Source: Polynucleobacter sp. UK-Mo-2m-Kol15 (GTDB lineage: Bacteria; Pseudomonadota; Gammaproteobacteria; Burkholderiales; Burkholderiaceae). Taken from it: a stretch of 64,000 bases of DNA. The position numbers and the translations under genes are program-made. Below are positions 1 through 8,420 of the stretch, piece by piece. Under the pieces are notes generated by a model. It was not told the origin of the DNA. It was given only the letters and a program-made list of their open reading frames with translations, and did not search any database. The stretch covers positions 1,409,927 through 1,473,926 of the forward strand of contig NZ_JACVQC010000001.1 in the NCBI RefSeq assembly GCF_018881505.1, read 5' to 3'. Numbering within the stretch: position 1 is the stretch's first letter; each line of letters starts with the position of its first letter.

Positions 1-23
1 CTATGTTTGTAGGGCTATTTTGC

Positions 24-58
24 TTGACATTTTTGAATTTGTCTAGATACTGTATACA
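24..58 (+). promoter_or_regulatory. Promoter and candidate operator of the GntR gene
   Basis: TTGACA at 24-29 followed 16 bases later by GATACT (46-51) reads as a sigma-70 promoter. The self-complementary TGTATACA (51-58) lies between the -10 and the ATG at 64. FCD-type GntR regulators often bind palindromes centred on GTATAC, so autoregulation is a reasonable inference, not shown. Confidence 0.5.
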
Positions 59-63
59 TAATT

Positions 64-702
64 ATGAATACAAAACTAATTAATAGACCCTTATATGAGG
101 ATGTGGCCGAGAGACTACGCGAGCAGATCTTCGCCCATGAACTAGCCCCAGGGAGCTGGCTAGATGAGCAAAATCTAGCTGCAGCCTTCGGAATTAGCCG
201 AACACCTATGAGAGAGGCCATCAAGGTTCTGGCCTCAGAGGGCCTAGTAACTACCAAAATGAATAAAGGCGCCTACGTAACAGAAGTGGATAGGCGCGAT
301 CTGGAGCAAATATTTACTGTTCTTTCTTTGCTGGAGGGTCAGGCCGCAAAAGAAACCGCATTAAATGCCACAGAAGATCAACTCACACAGCTAGATAATT
401 TGCATCACCGCTTAGAAAAAGCTGCTGCAGATCGTGATACTGGGCAATTCTTTGAAATAAACGTCAAATTCCATGAGCTAATACAAGAGATTGCTGGGAA
501 TAAATGGATGAACGGGGTTATTGAAGACCTGCGTAAGGTTCTCAAGCTCCAAAGACGTGATTCTCTCACCAGAAGCGGACGGCTATTAAGTTCACTTGTT
601 GAGCACCGGGAGATACTCCAGGCAATTCTTAAAAGAGATCCCCAGGCATCGGAGCTGGCCATGCGAAAACACCTCGCTAGAGGTCTTGAGGCAACAAAAT
701 AA
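64..702 (+). CDS. GntR family transcriptional regulator, FCD (FadR-like) subfamily
   Basis: A 212-residue one-component regulator. Residues about 8-75 form the winged helix-turn-helix, with the typical stretch SRTPMREAIKVLASEGLV in the recognition region. Residues about 85-205 form the all-helical FCD ligand domain, which in this family usually binds a carboxylic acid, often with a metal. The length is normal for the subfamily. The gene stands alone: it ends in a bidirectional hairpin and the next genes are on the other strand. A GTATAC-centred palindrome just upstream suggests autoregulation. The effector cannot be read from sequence. Its target could be the catabolic genes left of this window or the molybdenum-hydroxylase-like set that follows; neither is shown. 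Confidence 0.9.
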   Translation: MNTKLINRPLYEDVAERLREQIFAHELAPGSWLDEQNLAAAFGISRTPMREAIKVLASEGLVTTKMNKGAYVTEVDRRDLEQIFTVLSLLEGQAAKETALNATEDQLTQLDNLHHRLEKAAADRDTGQFFEINVKFHELIQEIAGNKWMNGVIEDLRKVLKLQRRDSLTRSGRLLSSLVEHREILQAILKRDPQASELAMRKHLARGLEATK

Positions 703-729
703 AGGCTTAGGTGGTTAACCTAAGCCTTT
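701..729. terminator. Bidirectional terminator between GntR and cytochrome c genes
   Basis: An 11-base stem AAAGGCTTAGG (701-711) pairs with CCTAAGCCTTT (719-729). The A-rich and T-rich ends let it serve both the GntR gene and the convergent cytochrome genes. The stem begins inside the GntR stop codon. Confidence 0.7.
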
Positions 730-754
730 GTCATATCTACAGCCGATATCAGAA

Positions 755-1099
755 TTACTTCTTAATTACAAAATTACCGGGTAATTTAGAGATGTACAAG
801 GCCATATCTTCAAGATCGGCATCAGTGAAAGCCTGAACTTGGGAGGACATGACTGCATTATTACGACCGTATTGAGGGTTTCCATTGCCAACTTTGTAAG
901 CTTTTAAGGCGTAGAAGAGGTAATCAGAATATTGACCAGCTAACTTTGGGTAAGCTGGCAAGATTGGAGCGTTTAGACCGGCGCCATGGCATGAGGCGCA
1001 ATTAGCCTTTTCAACCAGGGCCTTACCTTTTTCAGCGCTAGCTGCTTGAGCTAGACCAATACTGGATAACAAAATGAGGGTAATTAGTGGGAATTTCAT
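755..1099 (-). CDS. Monohaem cytochrome c (class I), periplasmic
   Basis: A 114-residue c-type cytochrome. A Sec signal peptide (MKFPLITLILLSSIGLAQA) is followed by one haem site, CASCH, and a distal Met in the AVMSSQ region as likely sixth ligand. The ATG at 1099 is chosen over a GTG at 1120 because AGAGG lies 8 bases before it and the signal peptide then begins normally. It follows the other cytochrome gene by 17 bases, so the two form an operon. Together they look like the two halves of a cytochrome c4/c5-type electron carrier. In related betaproteobacteria such small cytochromes accept electrons from periplasmic or membrane dehydrogenases. The partner is not visible here. Confidence 0.85.
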   Translation of the reverse strand: MKFPLITLILLSSIGLAQAASAEKGKALVEKANCASCHGAGLNAPILPAYPKLAGQYSDYLFYALKAYKVGNGNPQYGRNNAVMSSQVQAFTDADLEDMALYISKLPGNFVIKK

Positions 1100-1116
1100 A
1101 AAAGGTGCCTCTAATA

Positions 1117-1491
1117 TCACTTCAATGGGTTGTTTGGTGAGCTGGCAGTTTGCGCAGCATAGTACTCGCCTAGATCAGCCATGTCCTGGTCGGATAGGCT
1201 GCCTGCAATAGAACGCATAGTTGGATGCTTTCTTTCACCTTTTTTGTATGCTGCTAGGGAGCTAGCGATATAGGCAGCATTTTGACCGCCGATCATGGGC
1301 ACCTTATAAACCAAGGGATAGTCAGCGCGGTAGTCAGGGATAGCATGGCAACCAATACAGAGCCAAACTTTACCCTGTCCTGCTTGGGCGGAGCCTTTAA
1401 CATCTTGAGCATGTGCTGTAAATCCGGCAAAAGCCAAGCCAGCACAGAGGGTCAATTGGGAAAGAATGAGTTGTTTTTTCATAGAAATCAT
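1117..1491 (-). CDS. Monohaem cytochrome c, periplasmic
   Basis: A 124-residue protein with signal peptide (MKKQLILSQLTLCAGLAFAG, cleavage near AHA-QD) and one haem site CIGCH. The phrase GSLSDQDMADLGEYYA near the C-terminus is typical of c4-like cytochrome helices. It is the first gene of a two-cytochrome operon; the stop overlaps the weaker GTG start of the next gene. The start may be the ATG at 1491 or at 1482; neither has a clear ribosome binding site. The role is electron transfer in the periplasm. The head-to-head neighbour is the MoxR/VWA maturation set, so a link to an oxidoreductase matured by that set is possible but unproven. Confidence 0.85.
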   Translation of the reverse strand: MISMKKQLILSQLTLCAGLAFAGFTAHAQDVKGSAQAGQGKVWLCIGCHAIPDYRADYPLVYKVPMIGGQNAAYIASSLAAYKKGERKHPTMRSIAGSLSDQDMADLGEYYAAQTASSPNNPLK

Positions 1492-1648
1492 AATTAACGA
1501 GTTTGATTTGAATCAATTTGGGAAGAGTATAGCGGAGACCGACAAAGACACTCTTTTTTCATAGCATGAAATTAGTAAAAACACGGTAAATAACAACCCT
1601 TTTACCTATACTTGAACGCTACTTACAGACAAATGATTGACGATCACA

Positions 1649-2506
1649 ATGACTAAGACTAAATCCCGCTTCGATGGCTCACAAAGCTATGTGGCTACAG
1701 ATGACTTAAAGTTGGCAGTAAATGCAGCGATTCAACTTCAGCGCCCTCTTTTGATTAAGGGAGAACCGGGCACAGGTAAAACTATGTTGGCTGAGGAAGT
1801 TGCTGCAGCCTTAAATATGCCTCTAATGCAGTGGCATATCAAGTCAACTACCAAAGCTCAACAAGGCCTTTATGAGTATGACGCCGTCAGCCGCCTTAGG
1901 GACTCTCAGCTTGGCGATAAAAAAGTAAATGACATACGCAATTACATTGTTAAGGGAGTTCTTTGGCAAGCATTTGAAGCGAATGAGCCTGTTGTTCTAT
2001 TAATTGATGAGATTGATAAAGCAGATATTGAATTCCCGAATGATCTCCTGAGAGAGATTGATCGTATGGAGTTTTATGTATACGAAACACGTGAGTTGAT
2101 TAAGGCCAAACACCGCCCTCTTGTCATCATTACCTCAAATAATGAAAAAGAATTACCAGATGCATTTTTGCGTCGCTGCTTCTTTCATTACATCTCATTT
2201 CCAGATGCCGTAACTATGCAAAGCATTGTTGATGTCCATCACCCCAATATTAAGCACGAATTACTTGACGCAGCTCTTAAATGTTTTTACCAAATTCGAT
2301 CATTACCTGGCATCAAAAAGAAACCTTCGACTTCTGAACTCATTGACTGGTTAAAACTATTACTGGCAGAAGACATTCCAGCCGGGGCACTGTGTAGCAG
2401 CGATGACAAAATTACGATTCCTCCGCTGCATGGGGCGCTTCTTAAAAATGAGCAAGATATACACCTATTTGAACGTTTAGTAATGATGAATCGCGTTCAC
2501 CGTTGA
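1649..2506 (+). CDS. MoxR-family AAA+ ATPase (CoxD-like)
   Basis: A 285-residue AAA+ ATPase. Walker A is GEPGTGKT (residues 38-45); Walker B is VVLLIDEIDKAD (about 112-123); sensor 1 lies in IITSNNEKELPDAFLRRC, which also carries the arginine finger. The family (MoxR, CoxD, RavA) works as a chaperone with a VWA partner to mature metalloenzymes; CoxD is needed for the Cu-S-Mo centre of CO dehydrogenase. The ATG at 1649 is preferred to the TTG at 1637. The VWA gene follows 33 bases later, the standard MoxR-VWA pairing. With the XdhC and MobA-like genes downstream, a molybdenum-hydroxylase substrate is likely; the enzyme itself is not in this window. Confidence 0.88.
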   Translation: MTKTKSRFDGSQSYVATDDLKLAVNAAIQLQRPLLIKGEPGTGKTMLAEEVAAALNMPLMQWHIKSTTKAQQGLYEYDAVSRLRDSQLGDKKVNDIRNYIVKGVLWQAFEANEPVVLLIDEIDKADIEFPNDLLREIDRMEFYVYETRELIKAKHRPLVIITSNNEKELPDAFLRRCFFHYISFPDAVTMQSIVDVHHPNIKHELLDAALKCFYQIRSLPGIKKKPSTSELIDWLKLLLAEDIPAGALCSSDDKITIPPLHGALLKNEQDIHLFERLVMMNRVHR

Positions 2507-2539
2507 TGCCAAGTATTCGCATACCGCAATAGCTGAATT

Positions 2540-3715
2540 ATGCTGATTCATTTTTTTCTCAAACTCAAAGAGGCGAAGGTACCTGTTTCAGTTCGGGAAT
2601 TTTTAACCCTACTAGAAGCCCTAAAGAAAGGCGTTATTGAGCCTTCAATTAATGAGTTTTATCAACTTGCACGCATGACTTTAGTCAAAGATGAGCAATA
2701 TTTTGATCGCTTTGATCAGGTCTTTGGCTCTTACTTTAATGGTGTAGAGCAAATCATTGCCTTAGTGCCCGATATCCCCTTGGATTGGCTTGAGAAAAAA
2801 TTACAGCGTGTATTAACTGAAGAAGAAAAAGCGGCACTCAAAAAGTTAGGTGGTCCTGAGGCATTGCAAAAGCGTCTTCAGGAGCTTATAAGGGAACAAA
2901 AGGAGTGGCACGGCGGTGGAAATAAATGGATTGGTGCTGGAGGATCATCCCCTTTTGGTCATAGCGGCTATCACCCGGAAGGTATTCGTATTGGTGGTGA
3001 AAGCGCAGGCAATCGTACAGCCATTAAAGTCTGGGAAGCACGAGAATTTAAAGATTACGACAGTGATCTGTATATAGGAACTCGCAATATCAAATTAGCA
3101 TTACGTCGCTTACGACGCTTTGCTAGAGCAGGCTCCAATCTTGAGCTGGACCTTGATAAGACCATTCATTCAACTGCCGCAAATGCAGGGATGCTTGATA
3201 TACAAATGCGCCCTGAACGGCATAATCAGGTCAAAGTCCTATTGTTAATGGATGTTGGCGGCTCAATGGACGATCATATTCAGCGTATCTCTGAATTATT
3301 TACCGCCGTCAAAACTGAATTTAAGCACTTGGAGTATTACTACTTTCATAACTGTGTATACGAACATCTTTGGCAAAGCAATCGCCGTAGACGAGACCAG
3401 GTAAGCGCAACTCAAGACATCATCAATAAGTATGGTCCCGACTACAAACTCATTTTCATTGGCGATGCCACTATGTCTCCCTATGAAATTCTAAGTCCGA
3501 ATGGATCGGTAGAATATAACAATCGAGAAACTGGTGCAGCTTGGATTAATCGACTCATCGATCATTTCCCGCATTTTGCCTGGCTCAATCCAGAGCCAGA
3601 ATCAGTCTGGCAGTATCGTCAATCTATTGACATCATGAAAGGTCTAATGAAAGACCGCATGTTTCCTGTGACATTAAATGGTCTTGAGAGTGCCATGCGT
3701 CAGCTATCAAAGTAA
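2540..3715 (+). CDS. VWA domain protein, CoxE-like
   Basis: A 391-residue cytosolic protein. Residues about 1-110 are helical and charged, then there is a Gly-rich linker (GGGNKWIGAGGSSPFG, near 127-142), and the C-terminal half is a von Willebrand A fold. The metal-site motif reads MDVGGSM near residue 237, so the first Ser of DxSxS is Gly. CoxE-type proteins pair with MoxR ATPases in metalloenzyme maturation. The position directly after the MoxR gene supports this. The closest role by context is activation of a molybdenum-containing hydroxylase or another metalloenzyme. The substrate is not known. Confidence 0.82.
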   Translation: MLIHFFLKLKEAKVPVSVREFLTLLEALKKGVIEPSINEFYQLARMTLVKDEQYFDRFDQVFGSYFNGVEQIIALVPDIPLDWLEKKLQRVLTEEEKAALKKLGGPEALQKRLQELIREQKEWHGGGNKWIGAGGSSPFGHSGYHPEGIRIGGESAGNRTAIKVWEAREFKDYDSDLYIGTRNIKLALRRLRRFARAGSNLELDLDKTIHSTAANAGMLDIQMRPERHNQVKVLLLMDVGGSMDDHIQRISELFTAVKTEFKHLEYYYFHNCVYEHLWQSNRRRRDQVSATQDIINKYGPDYKLIFIGDATMSPYEILSPNGSVEYNNRETGAAWINRLIDHFPHFAWLNPEPESVWQYRQSIDIMKGLMKDRMFPVTLNGLESAMRQLSK

Positions 3716-3772
3716 TCCATTAAAATTACGTCAATCCTCTTTATTTCCTTAATTTTTCCTCACTAAAACTCT

Positions 3773-4231
3773 ATGACACATTACATTAGCGATCGCCTGA
3801 AAACTCTAGGCATTGATCTACCGCCGCCCGGACCTCCTGCCGCAGCTTATGTGATGGCAGCCACTTCCGGCAACACTGTTTTTCTATCTGGCCATATTGC
3901 CAAGAAAAATGGCAAGCCCTGGGTTGGCAAGCTTGGCCAAGATATGGATACAGAGACAGGCAAAGCAGCAGCTAAGTCAATCGCGATTGATTTAATTTCC
4001 ACTTTACAAAGTCACTTGGGCTCTCTAGATAAAGTAAAGCGCATTGTGAAGGTCATGGGTCTAGTGAATTCCACCCCTGAATTTACTGAACAACACTTAG
4101 TTGTTAACGGCTGTTCAGAATTACTTTTTGAGGTATTTGGCGATGCCGGTAAACATGCGCGTAGTGCATTTGGTGTCGCACAAATCCCTTTGGGTGCTTG
4201 TGTTGAAATCGAGTTGATTGCCGAGATTTAA
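3773..4231 (+). CDS. RidA family protein (YjgF/UK114)
   Basis: A 152-residue RidA-superfamily protein. The start THYISDRLKTLGIDLPPP and the core VFLSGHIAKKNGKPWVGKLG match the longer bacterial group with the N-terminal loop LGIDLPPPGPPAAAY. Classical RidA hydrolyses reactive enamine/imine intermediates; this longer subgroup is poorly characterised. The Arg that defines the active RidA group is not obvious near the C-terminus (QIPLGACVEIE has Cys-Val where active members carry Ala-Arg-xx-Val/Glu variants), so imine deaminase activity is uncertain. It sits 57 bases after the VWA gene and before the MobA-like/XdhC pair. Confidence 0.85.
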   Translation: MTHYISDRLKTLGIDLPPPGPPAAAYVMAATSGNTVFLSGHIAKKNGKPWVGKLGQDMDTETGKAAAKSIAIDLISTLQSHLGSLDKVKRIVKVMGLVNSTPEFTEQHLVVNGCSELLFEVFGDAGKHARSAFGVAQIPLGACVEIELIAEI

Positions 4232-4235
4232 AAAA

Positions 4236-4886
4236 CTAAGTAAGGCTTAATTTATGTAGTTGGATGTCTTCCGGTGTGTCGACATCCATTAAAAATGCCT
4301 GATTGCTGGTGAGCATAGTCCTCACTTGGCTGGGATGATGATCCATATATTCACGACAAACCATTCCCGGAGTTCCAAGGACTTCTGATATGGCTTTGCG
4401 TGAGAAGACCACAGGATTGCCGCGCTTACCTTCCACCATTGGGAGAATAATTTCCTCGCCAATCTTTAGCTTAAGGAATGCATCAAGCAGCTCCTGAACT
4501 TCCTTTTCCCCTATTACAGGTTGATCTGACAGCGCTACCAGTAAGACATCAAATACCCCTTTAAATGACTCAAGGCCCAGACGAACTGATGAAGCGTGAC
4601 CCCTTTCTGGGGCAGGATTTTTAATAACTTTAATTGGATGAGCCAAGGAGAGATTCAACTTCTCGATCTCCGACTCAATGGCTTCAGCATGAAAGCCGGT
4701 CACTACAATGTATTCAGTCAGGGCAAATCCTTGAATTGCACTTGAAAAACGCTGCAACAGAGTATGGCCGTCCTTTCGAAGCAAGGCTTTGGGGTGTCTA
4801 CCCAGCCGACTACCCTCTCCCGCTGCCAGCAAGAGGACGGCAAGGCGTAACTGTAAGGCTTGAATGGGTGAGCTAGAACTTGTCAT
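4236..4886 (-). CDS. MobA-like NTP transferase (molybdenum cofactor cytidylyl/guanylyltransferase family)
   Basis: A protein of about 216 residues with the nucleotide-binding signature LLAAGEGSRLGRHPKALL near the N-terminus and DxD-like LVALSDQPV in the middle. The family (MocA, MobA, CoxI-associated) attaches CMP or GMP to molybdopterin. MocA-type enzymes supply the cytosine dinucleotide for xanthine-dehydrogenase/CO-dehydrogenase family enzymes, and the divergent XdhC-like gene 58 bases away supports that. The ATG at 4886 is preferred to a TTG at 4919 that would add a hydrophobic leader. The gene is convergent with ridA. The exact nucleotide used cannot be read from sequence. Confidence 0.8.
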   Translation of the reverse strand: MTSSSSPIQALQLRLAVLLLAAGEGSRLGRHPKALLRKDGHTLLQRFSSAIQGFALTEYIVVTGFHAEAIESEIEKLNLSLAHPIKVIKNPAPERGHASSVRLGLESFKGVFDVLLVALSDQPVIGEKEVQELLDAFLKLKIGEEIILPMVEGKRGNPVVFSRKAISEVLGTPGMVCREYMDHHPSQVRTMLTSNQAFLMDVDTPEDIQLHKLSLT

Positions 4887-4944
4887 TAGAGTGATAATAA
4901 TTACATTACTAGCTAACAATAATAAATAAAATTAAAGTCGAGAA

Positions 4945-5904
4945 ATGAACAGCACTGATTTAAGCGTTCTAAATGTTGCCGTCGACTGGCTCAAGTCTTG
5001 CCATCCTGTTGCCATCGCCACAGTTGTTCAAACATGGGGCTCGTCCCCAAGACCAATCGGCTCTTGGTTGGCTATTCGGGCTGATGGACAGGTTACTGGG
5101 TCAGTATCTGGTGGGTGCGTCGAAGACGACTTGATTCGTCGAGTTCAAACTGAAATCTTGACCAAAGACTTGCCAGAGATGGTGATCTATGGAGTCAGTC
5201 AACGGGAGGCTGCTCGCTTTGGTCTGCCTTGTGGTGGAACGCTACGTTTGCTTGTCGAACCAAAACCAGAATTAGCTATCCTTGAAGCTATTCTGGCCTC
5301 TATCTCTAATCACCAAATTACCTCTCGCACAGTTGACCTTGTAACCGGCAAATCCACCCTAGAGGATGCTAATCGTAACGAGCCATTTATTTGCGACGAG
5401 CGGATAATGAAAACCACTTACGGTCCTCGCTGGCGCATGGTGATTATTGGTGCGGGGCAACTATCACTCTATACGGCAGACTTTGCTCTCGCTTCTGACT
5501 TTGAGGTGACTATCATTGATCCTCGTGAAGAGTATGTAGAAGGCATTAATCGCGAACAGATTCAATTTATCAAGGGCATGCCAGATGATGTACTACTAGA
5601 TATTGGCATTGACTCTCATACAGCTGTAGTTGCTTTAACCCATGATCCTAAGCTTGATGATATGGCTTTGATGGAAGCATTAAAGTCCCCTGCTTTTTAT
5701 GTTGGCGCACTCGGCAGCAGAATTAATACTCAGAAACGCAAAGCCCGCCTATTAGAATTTGATTTATCGCAAGAGCAGATAGAACGTCTCCACGGACCCG
5801 TTGGTCTATTTATCGGCGCTTTAACACCACCTGAAATCGCCATATCAATTTTGGCTGAAGTAATTTCTGTCAAATACGGCGTGCCTATTCCAAAAAAGGT
5901 ATAG
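4945..5904 (+). CDS. XdhC/CoxI family molybdenum cofactor insertion protein
   Basis: A 319-residue protein. Residues about 15-80 are the XdhC/CoxI domain with ATVVQTWGSSPRPIGSW and SVSGGCVEDDL. Residues about 165-305 are the Rossmann-like XdhC C-terminal domain (RMVIIGAGQLS; ALGSRINTQKRKARL). XdhC binds the sulfurated molybdenum cofactor and hands it to the xanthine dehydrogenase family apoenzyme. The gene is divergent from the MobA-like gene. With MoxR, VWA and two cytochromes nearby it completes a maturation set that lacks its target in this window. Confidence 0.88.
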   Translation: MNSTDLSVLNVAVDWLKSCHPVAIATVVQTWGSSPRPIGSWLAIRADGQVTGSVSGGCVEDDLIRRVQTEILTKDLPEMVIYGVSQREAARFGLPCGGTLRLLVEPKPELAILEAILASISNHQITSRTVDLVTGKSTLEDANRNEPFICDERIMKTTYGPRWRMVIIGAGQLSLYTADFALASDFEVTIIDPREEYVEGINREQIQFIKGMPDDVLLDIGIDSHTAVVALTHDPKLDDMALMEALKSPAFYVGALGSRINTQKRKARLLEFDLSQEQIERLHGPVGLFIGALTPPEIAISILAEVISVKYGVPIPKKV

Positions 5905-5972
5905 GTGGAGATAAAAAAGCCGATCAAATAATGAGCGAGTTTTTTTAAGCCCTAACGAGCCAGCCTAGCTAC

Positions 5973-8420
5973 TTAGTTTGCCTTGAGCTTTCCATCTTTG
6001 AGTCTTGGTTCTACAAAATGGCCTTTACGCGCGCGATTACCAGCAAATGATTTCAAGGTTTTTACATCAAGACTCAACTCTGTTGGCTTACCTGCACGTC
6101 CAGCACCAGAATACGTAGCGCCATCAGGACCAACGGCAATTGCAGAAGCCAACTTCTCCTTGTCATCAAGACCCATCAGAATCACACCCTTACCACCAGT
6201 TGGCAAGCGCTTGAGTTCATCAAGGGGGAATACCAATAACTTAGAGCTTTCAGATAAGCAGGCGACCTGCTTCATGCCAACTTTAACTTTAGCCGCGCCA
6301 AGAGGCGCATCGCCACCTGGGAATTTATTATCAATTCCAACAAAAGATTTTCCGGCCTTGTTACGAGTAGTCATATCCGCTACATTGGCAAGGAAGCCAT
6401 TACCTGATCGAGTTGAAATTAGCACCAGGTCATCAGATTGGCCAGCGTAATAAGCCACCATCTGTGATCCCGCTGCTAAGTTCACGAAGCTGGTCAAAGG
6501 CGAGCCATCGCCACGAGCACCCGGCAGCTCACTCACCGGTACGGTATAGACACGGCCATCACTGCCAAAACCTTGCATCACATCTACCGTCCGGCATTCA
6601 AATGTTCCGTAAAGTGCATCACCTGACTTGAAAGCAAACTGAGTTGCATCATGCTCATGTCCTTGGCGCACACGTACCCAACCTTTTTGAGACACGATGA
6701 CTGTTACTGGCTCATCCAAAATCTTAGTTTCTGCTACAGCGCGCTTATCTTCCTGAATAAGGGTACGGCGATCATCACCAAAATCCTTCATGTCAGATTC
6801 GATTTCTTTGATGATACGTTTACGGAGAACAGTATCGCTCTGTAACAAGCCCTCAAGATCATCACGCTCAGACTTCAGCTCTTTCAACTCTTGTTCAATC
6901 TTGATACCCTCAAGGCGAGCCAATTGACGCAAACGGATATCCAGAATATCTTCTGCCTGACGATCGCTAAGCTTAAATTCTTTAATGAGGTCTGCCTTCG
7001 GATCATCACTATTGCGAATGATCTTAATGACCTTATCAATATTCAGAAGAACAATTAAGCGCCCTTCCAAAATATGCATGCGGTCATTCACCTTACCTAG
7101 GCGGTGCTGAGTACGACGTGTAACAGTAGCAACCCTAAAAGAAATCCACTCGGCAATAATCTCCTTAAGACCCTTTTGACGTGGACGTCCATCCGCACCT
7201 ATCATCACCAAGTTCATTGGCGCATTCGACTCTAGAGAGGTATGGGCAAGCAATAAGTTGGCGAATTCATTGACATCAATATTCTTACTCTTCGGTTCAA
7301 ACACTAAGCGAACAGCAGCATCTTTACTGGACTCGTCACGCACGCCATCGAGCACATTCAAGATGGTAGACTTTAGATTGCTCTGCTCAGGGGTTAAGGT
7401 TTTTTTACCAACCTTGACCTTTGGATTGGTGATCTCTTCAATTTCTTGAAGTACGCGCTGCGATGAAGTGGATGGTGGCAATTCATTCACCACAATTTGC
7501 CACTGACCGCGTGCCAATTCTTCGATGGACCAGCGAGCACGTACTTTGACGCTACCACGGCCAGCTTCATAAATCTGGGCGATTTCTGCCGAGGAAGAGA
7601 TGATTTGACCGCCACCCGGATAATCTGGGCCAGGCAGAATTTCCAATAGCTCTGCGGTAGTCATTTTAGGAGACTTCATCAAAGCAATTGCTGCGCTAGC
7701 CACTTCTCGTAAATTATGCGAAGGAATCTCAGTCGCCATACCCACGGCAATACCAGATGCTCCATTTAACAGAACAAATGGTAGGCGTGCTGGCAATAAC
7801 TTAGGCTCTTGGAACGATCCATCGTAGTTTGGTGCAAAATCTACCGTGCCTTCGTCAATCTCACTTAACAAGAGACCAGCAATTTTGGTTAAACGTGCTT
7901 CGGTATAACGCATTGCCGCTGCACCATCACCATCACGTGAGCCAAAGTTACCCTGACCATCGATCAGCGGATAACGCAATGAAAAGCTCTGTGCAAGACG
8001 AACTAGTGCATCATAAGCAGATTGATCACCATGAGGATGGAATTTACCCAGCACATCACCAACCACACGAGCACTTTTAACCGGCTTAGCATCGGCACGT
8101 AAACCCATCTCACTCATCGAGAACAGAATGCGGCGTTGAACTGGTTTTTGACCATCCGATACATCTGGTAAAGCACGACCCTTAACTACGCTGATTGCGT
8201 AATCCAGATAAGCACGCTCTGCGTAGACTGCCAGCGTCAAGCTATCTTTATCATCTTCATTGAGCTCAACAATTTTGGGGTCATGCGGATCCTTAGGGCC
8301 ACCAGCTTGTGAAGAAAGAGGCTCATCAATCTCAACAATATTCATTTCCATTGGCTCGCCCGCAAATAAGTCTGCCTGTTCGCTTGAGTCTGTACTACCT
8401 GGAATTTTTTTAGTTGCCAT
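5973..8420 (-). CDS. parC: DNA topoisomerase IV subunit A
   Basis: An 815-residue type IIA topoisomerase breakage-reunion subunit. The catalytic Tyr is in [10 protein letters not shown] (about residue 170). The quinolone-pocket helix reads [14 protein letters not shown] (about 127-140). The coiled-coil gate region ([21 protein letters not shown]) and a C-terminal beta-propeller follow. ParC rather than GyrA is indicated by parE directly upstream, with a TAATG one-base overlap, and by the lack of the GyrA box. It decatenates daughter chromosomes as a heterotetramer with ParE. The extra length over the E. coli protein (752 residues) is partly an acidic N-terminal tail of about 55 residues before the catalytic core. 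Confidence 0.95.
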   Translation of the reverse strand: MATKKIPGSTDSSEQADLFAGEPMEMNIVEIDEPLSSQAGGPKDPHDPKIVELNEDDKDSLTLAVYAERAYLDYAISVVKGRALPDVSDGQKPVQRRILFSMSEMGLRADAKPVKSARVVGDVLGKFHPHGDQSAYDALVRLAQSFSLRYPLIDGQGNFGSRDGDGAAAMRYTEARLTKIAGLLLSEIDEGTVDFAPNYDGSFQEPKLLPARLPFVLLNGASGIAVGMATEIPSHNLREVASAAIALMKSPKMTTAELLEILPGPDYPGGGQIISSSAEIAQIYEAGRGSVKVRARWSIEELARGQWQIVVNELPPSTSSQRVLQEIEEITNPKVKVGKKTLTPEQSNLKSTILNVLDGVRDESSKDAAVRLVFEPKSKNIDVNEFANLLLAHTSLESNAPMNLVMIGADGRPRQKGLKEIIAEWISFRVATVTRRTQHRLGKVNDRMHILEGRLIVLLNIDKVIKIIRNSDDPKADLIKEFKLSDRQAEDILDIRLRQLARLEGIKIEQELKELKSERDDLEGLLQSDTVLRKRIIKEIESDMKDFGDDRRTLIQEDKRAVAETKILDEPVTVIVSQKGWVRVRQGHEHDATQFAFKSGDALYGTFECRTVDVMQGFGSDGRVYTVPVSELPGARGDGSPLTSFVNLAAGSQMVAYYAGQSDDLVLISTRSGNGFLANVADMTTRNKAGKSFVGIDNKFPGGDAPLGAAKVKVGMKQVACLSESSKLLVFPLDELKRLPTGGKGVILMGLDDKEKLASAIAVGPDGATYSGAGRAGKPTELSLDVKTLKSFAGNRARKGHFVEPRLKDGKLKAN

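Noticed and set aside
5983..6450. 155-residue frame opposite parC
   Set aside because: Fully inside a certain gene on the other strand, with no ribosome binding site or family features; a shadow frame.
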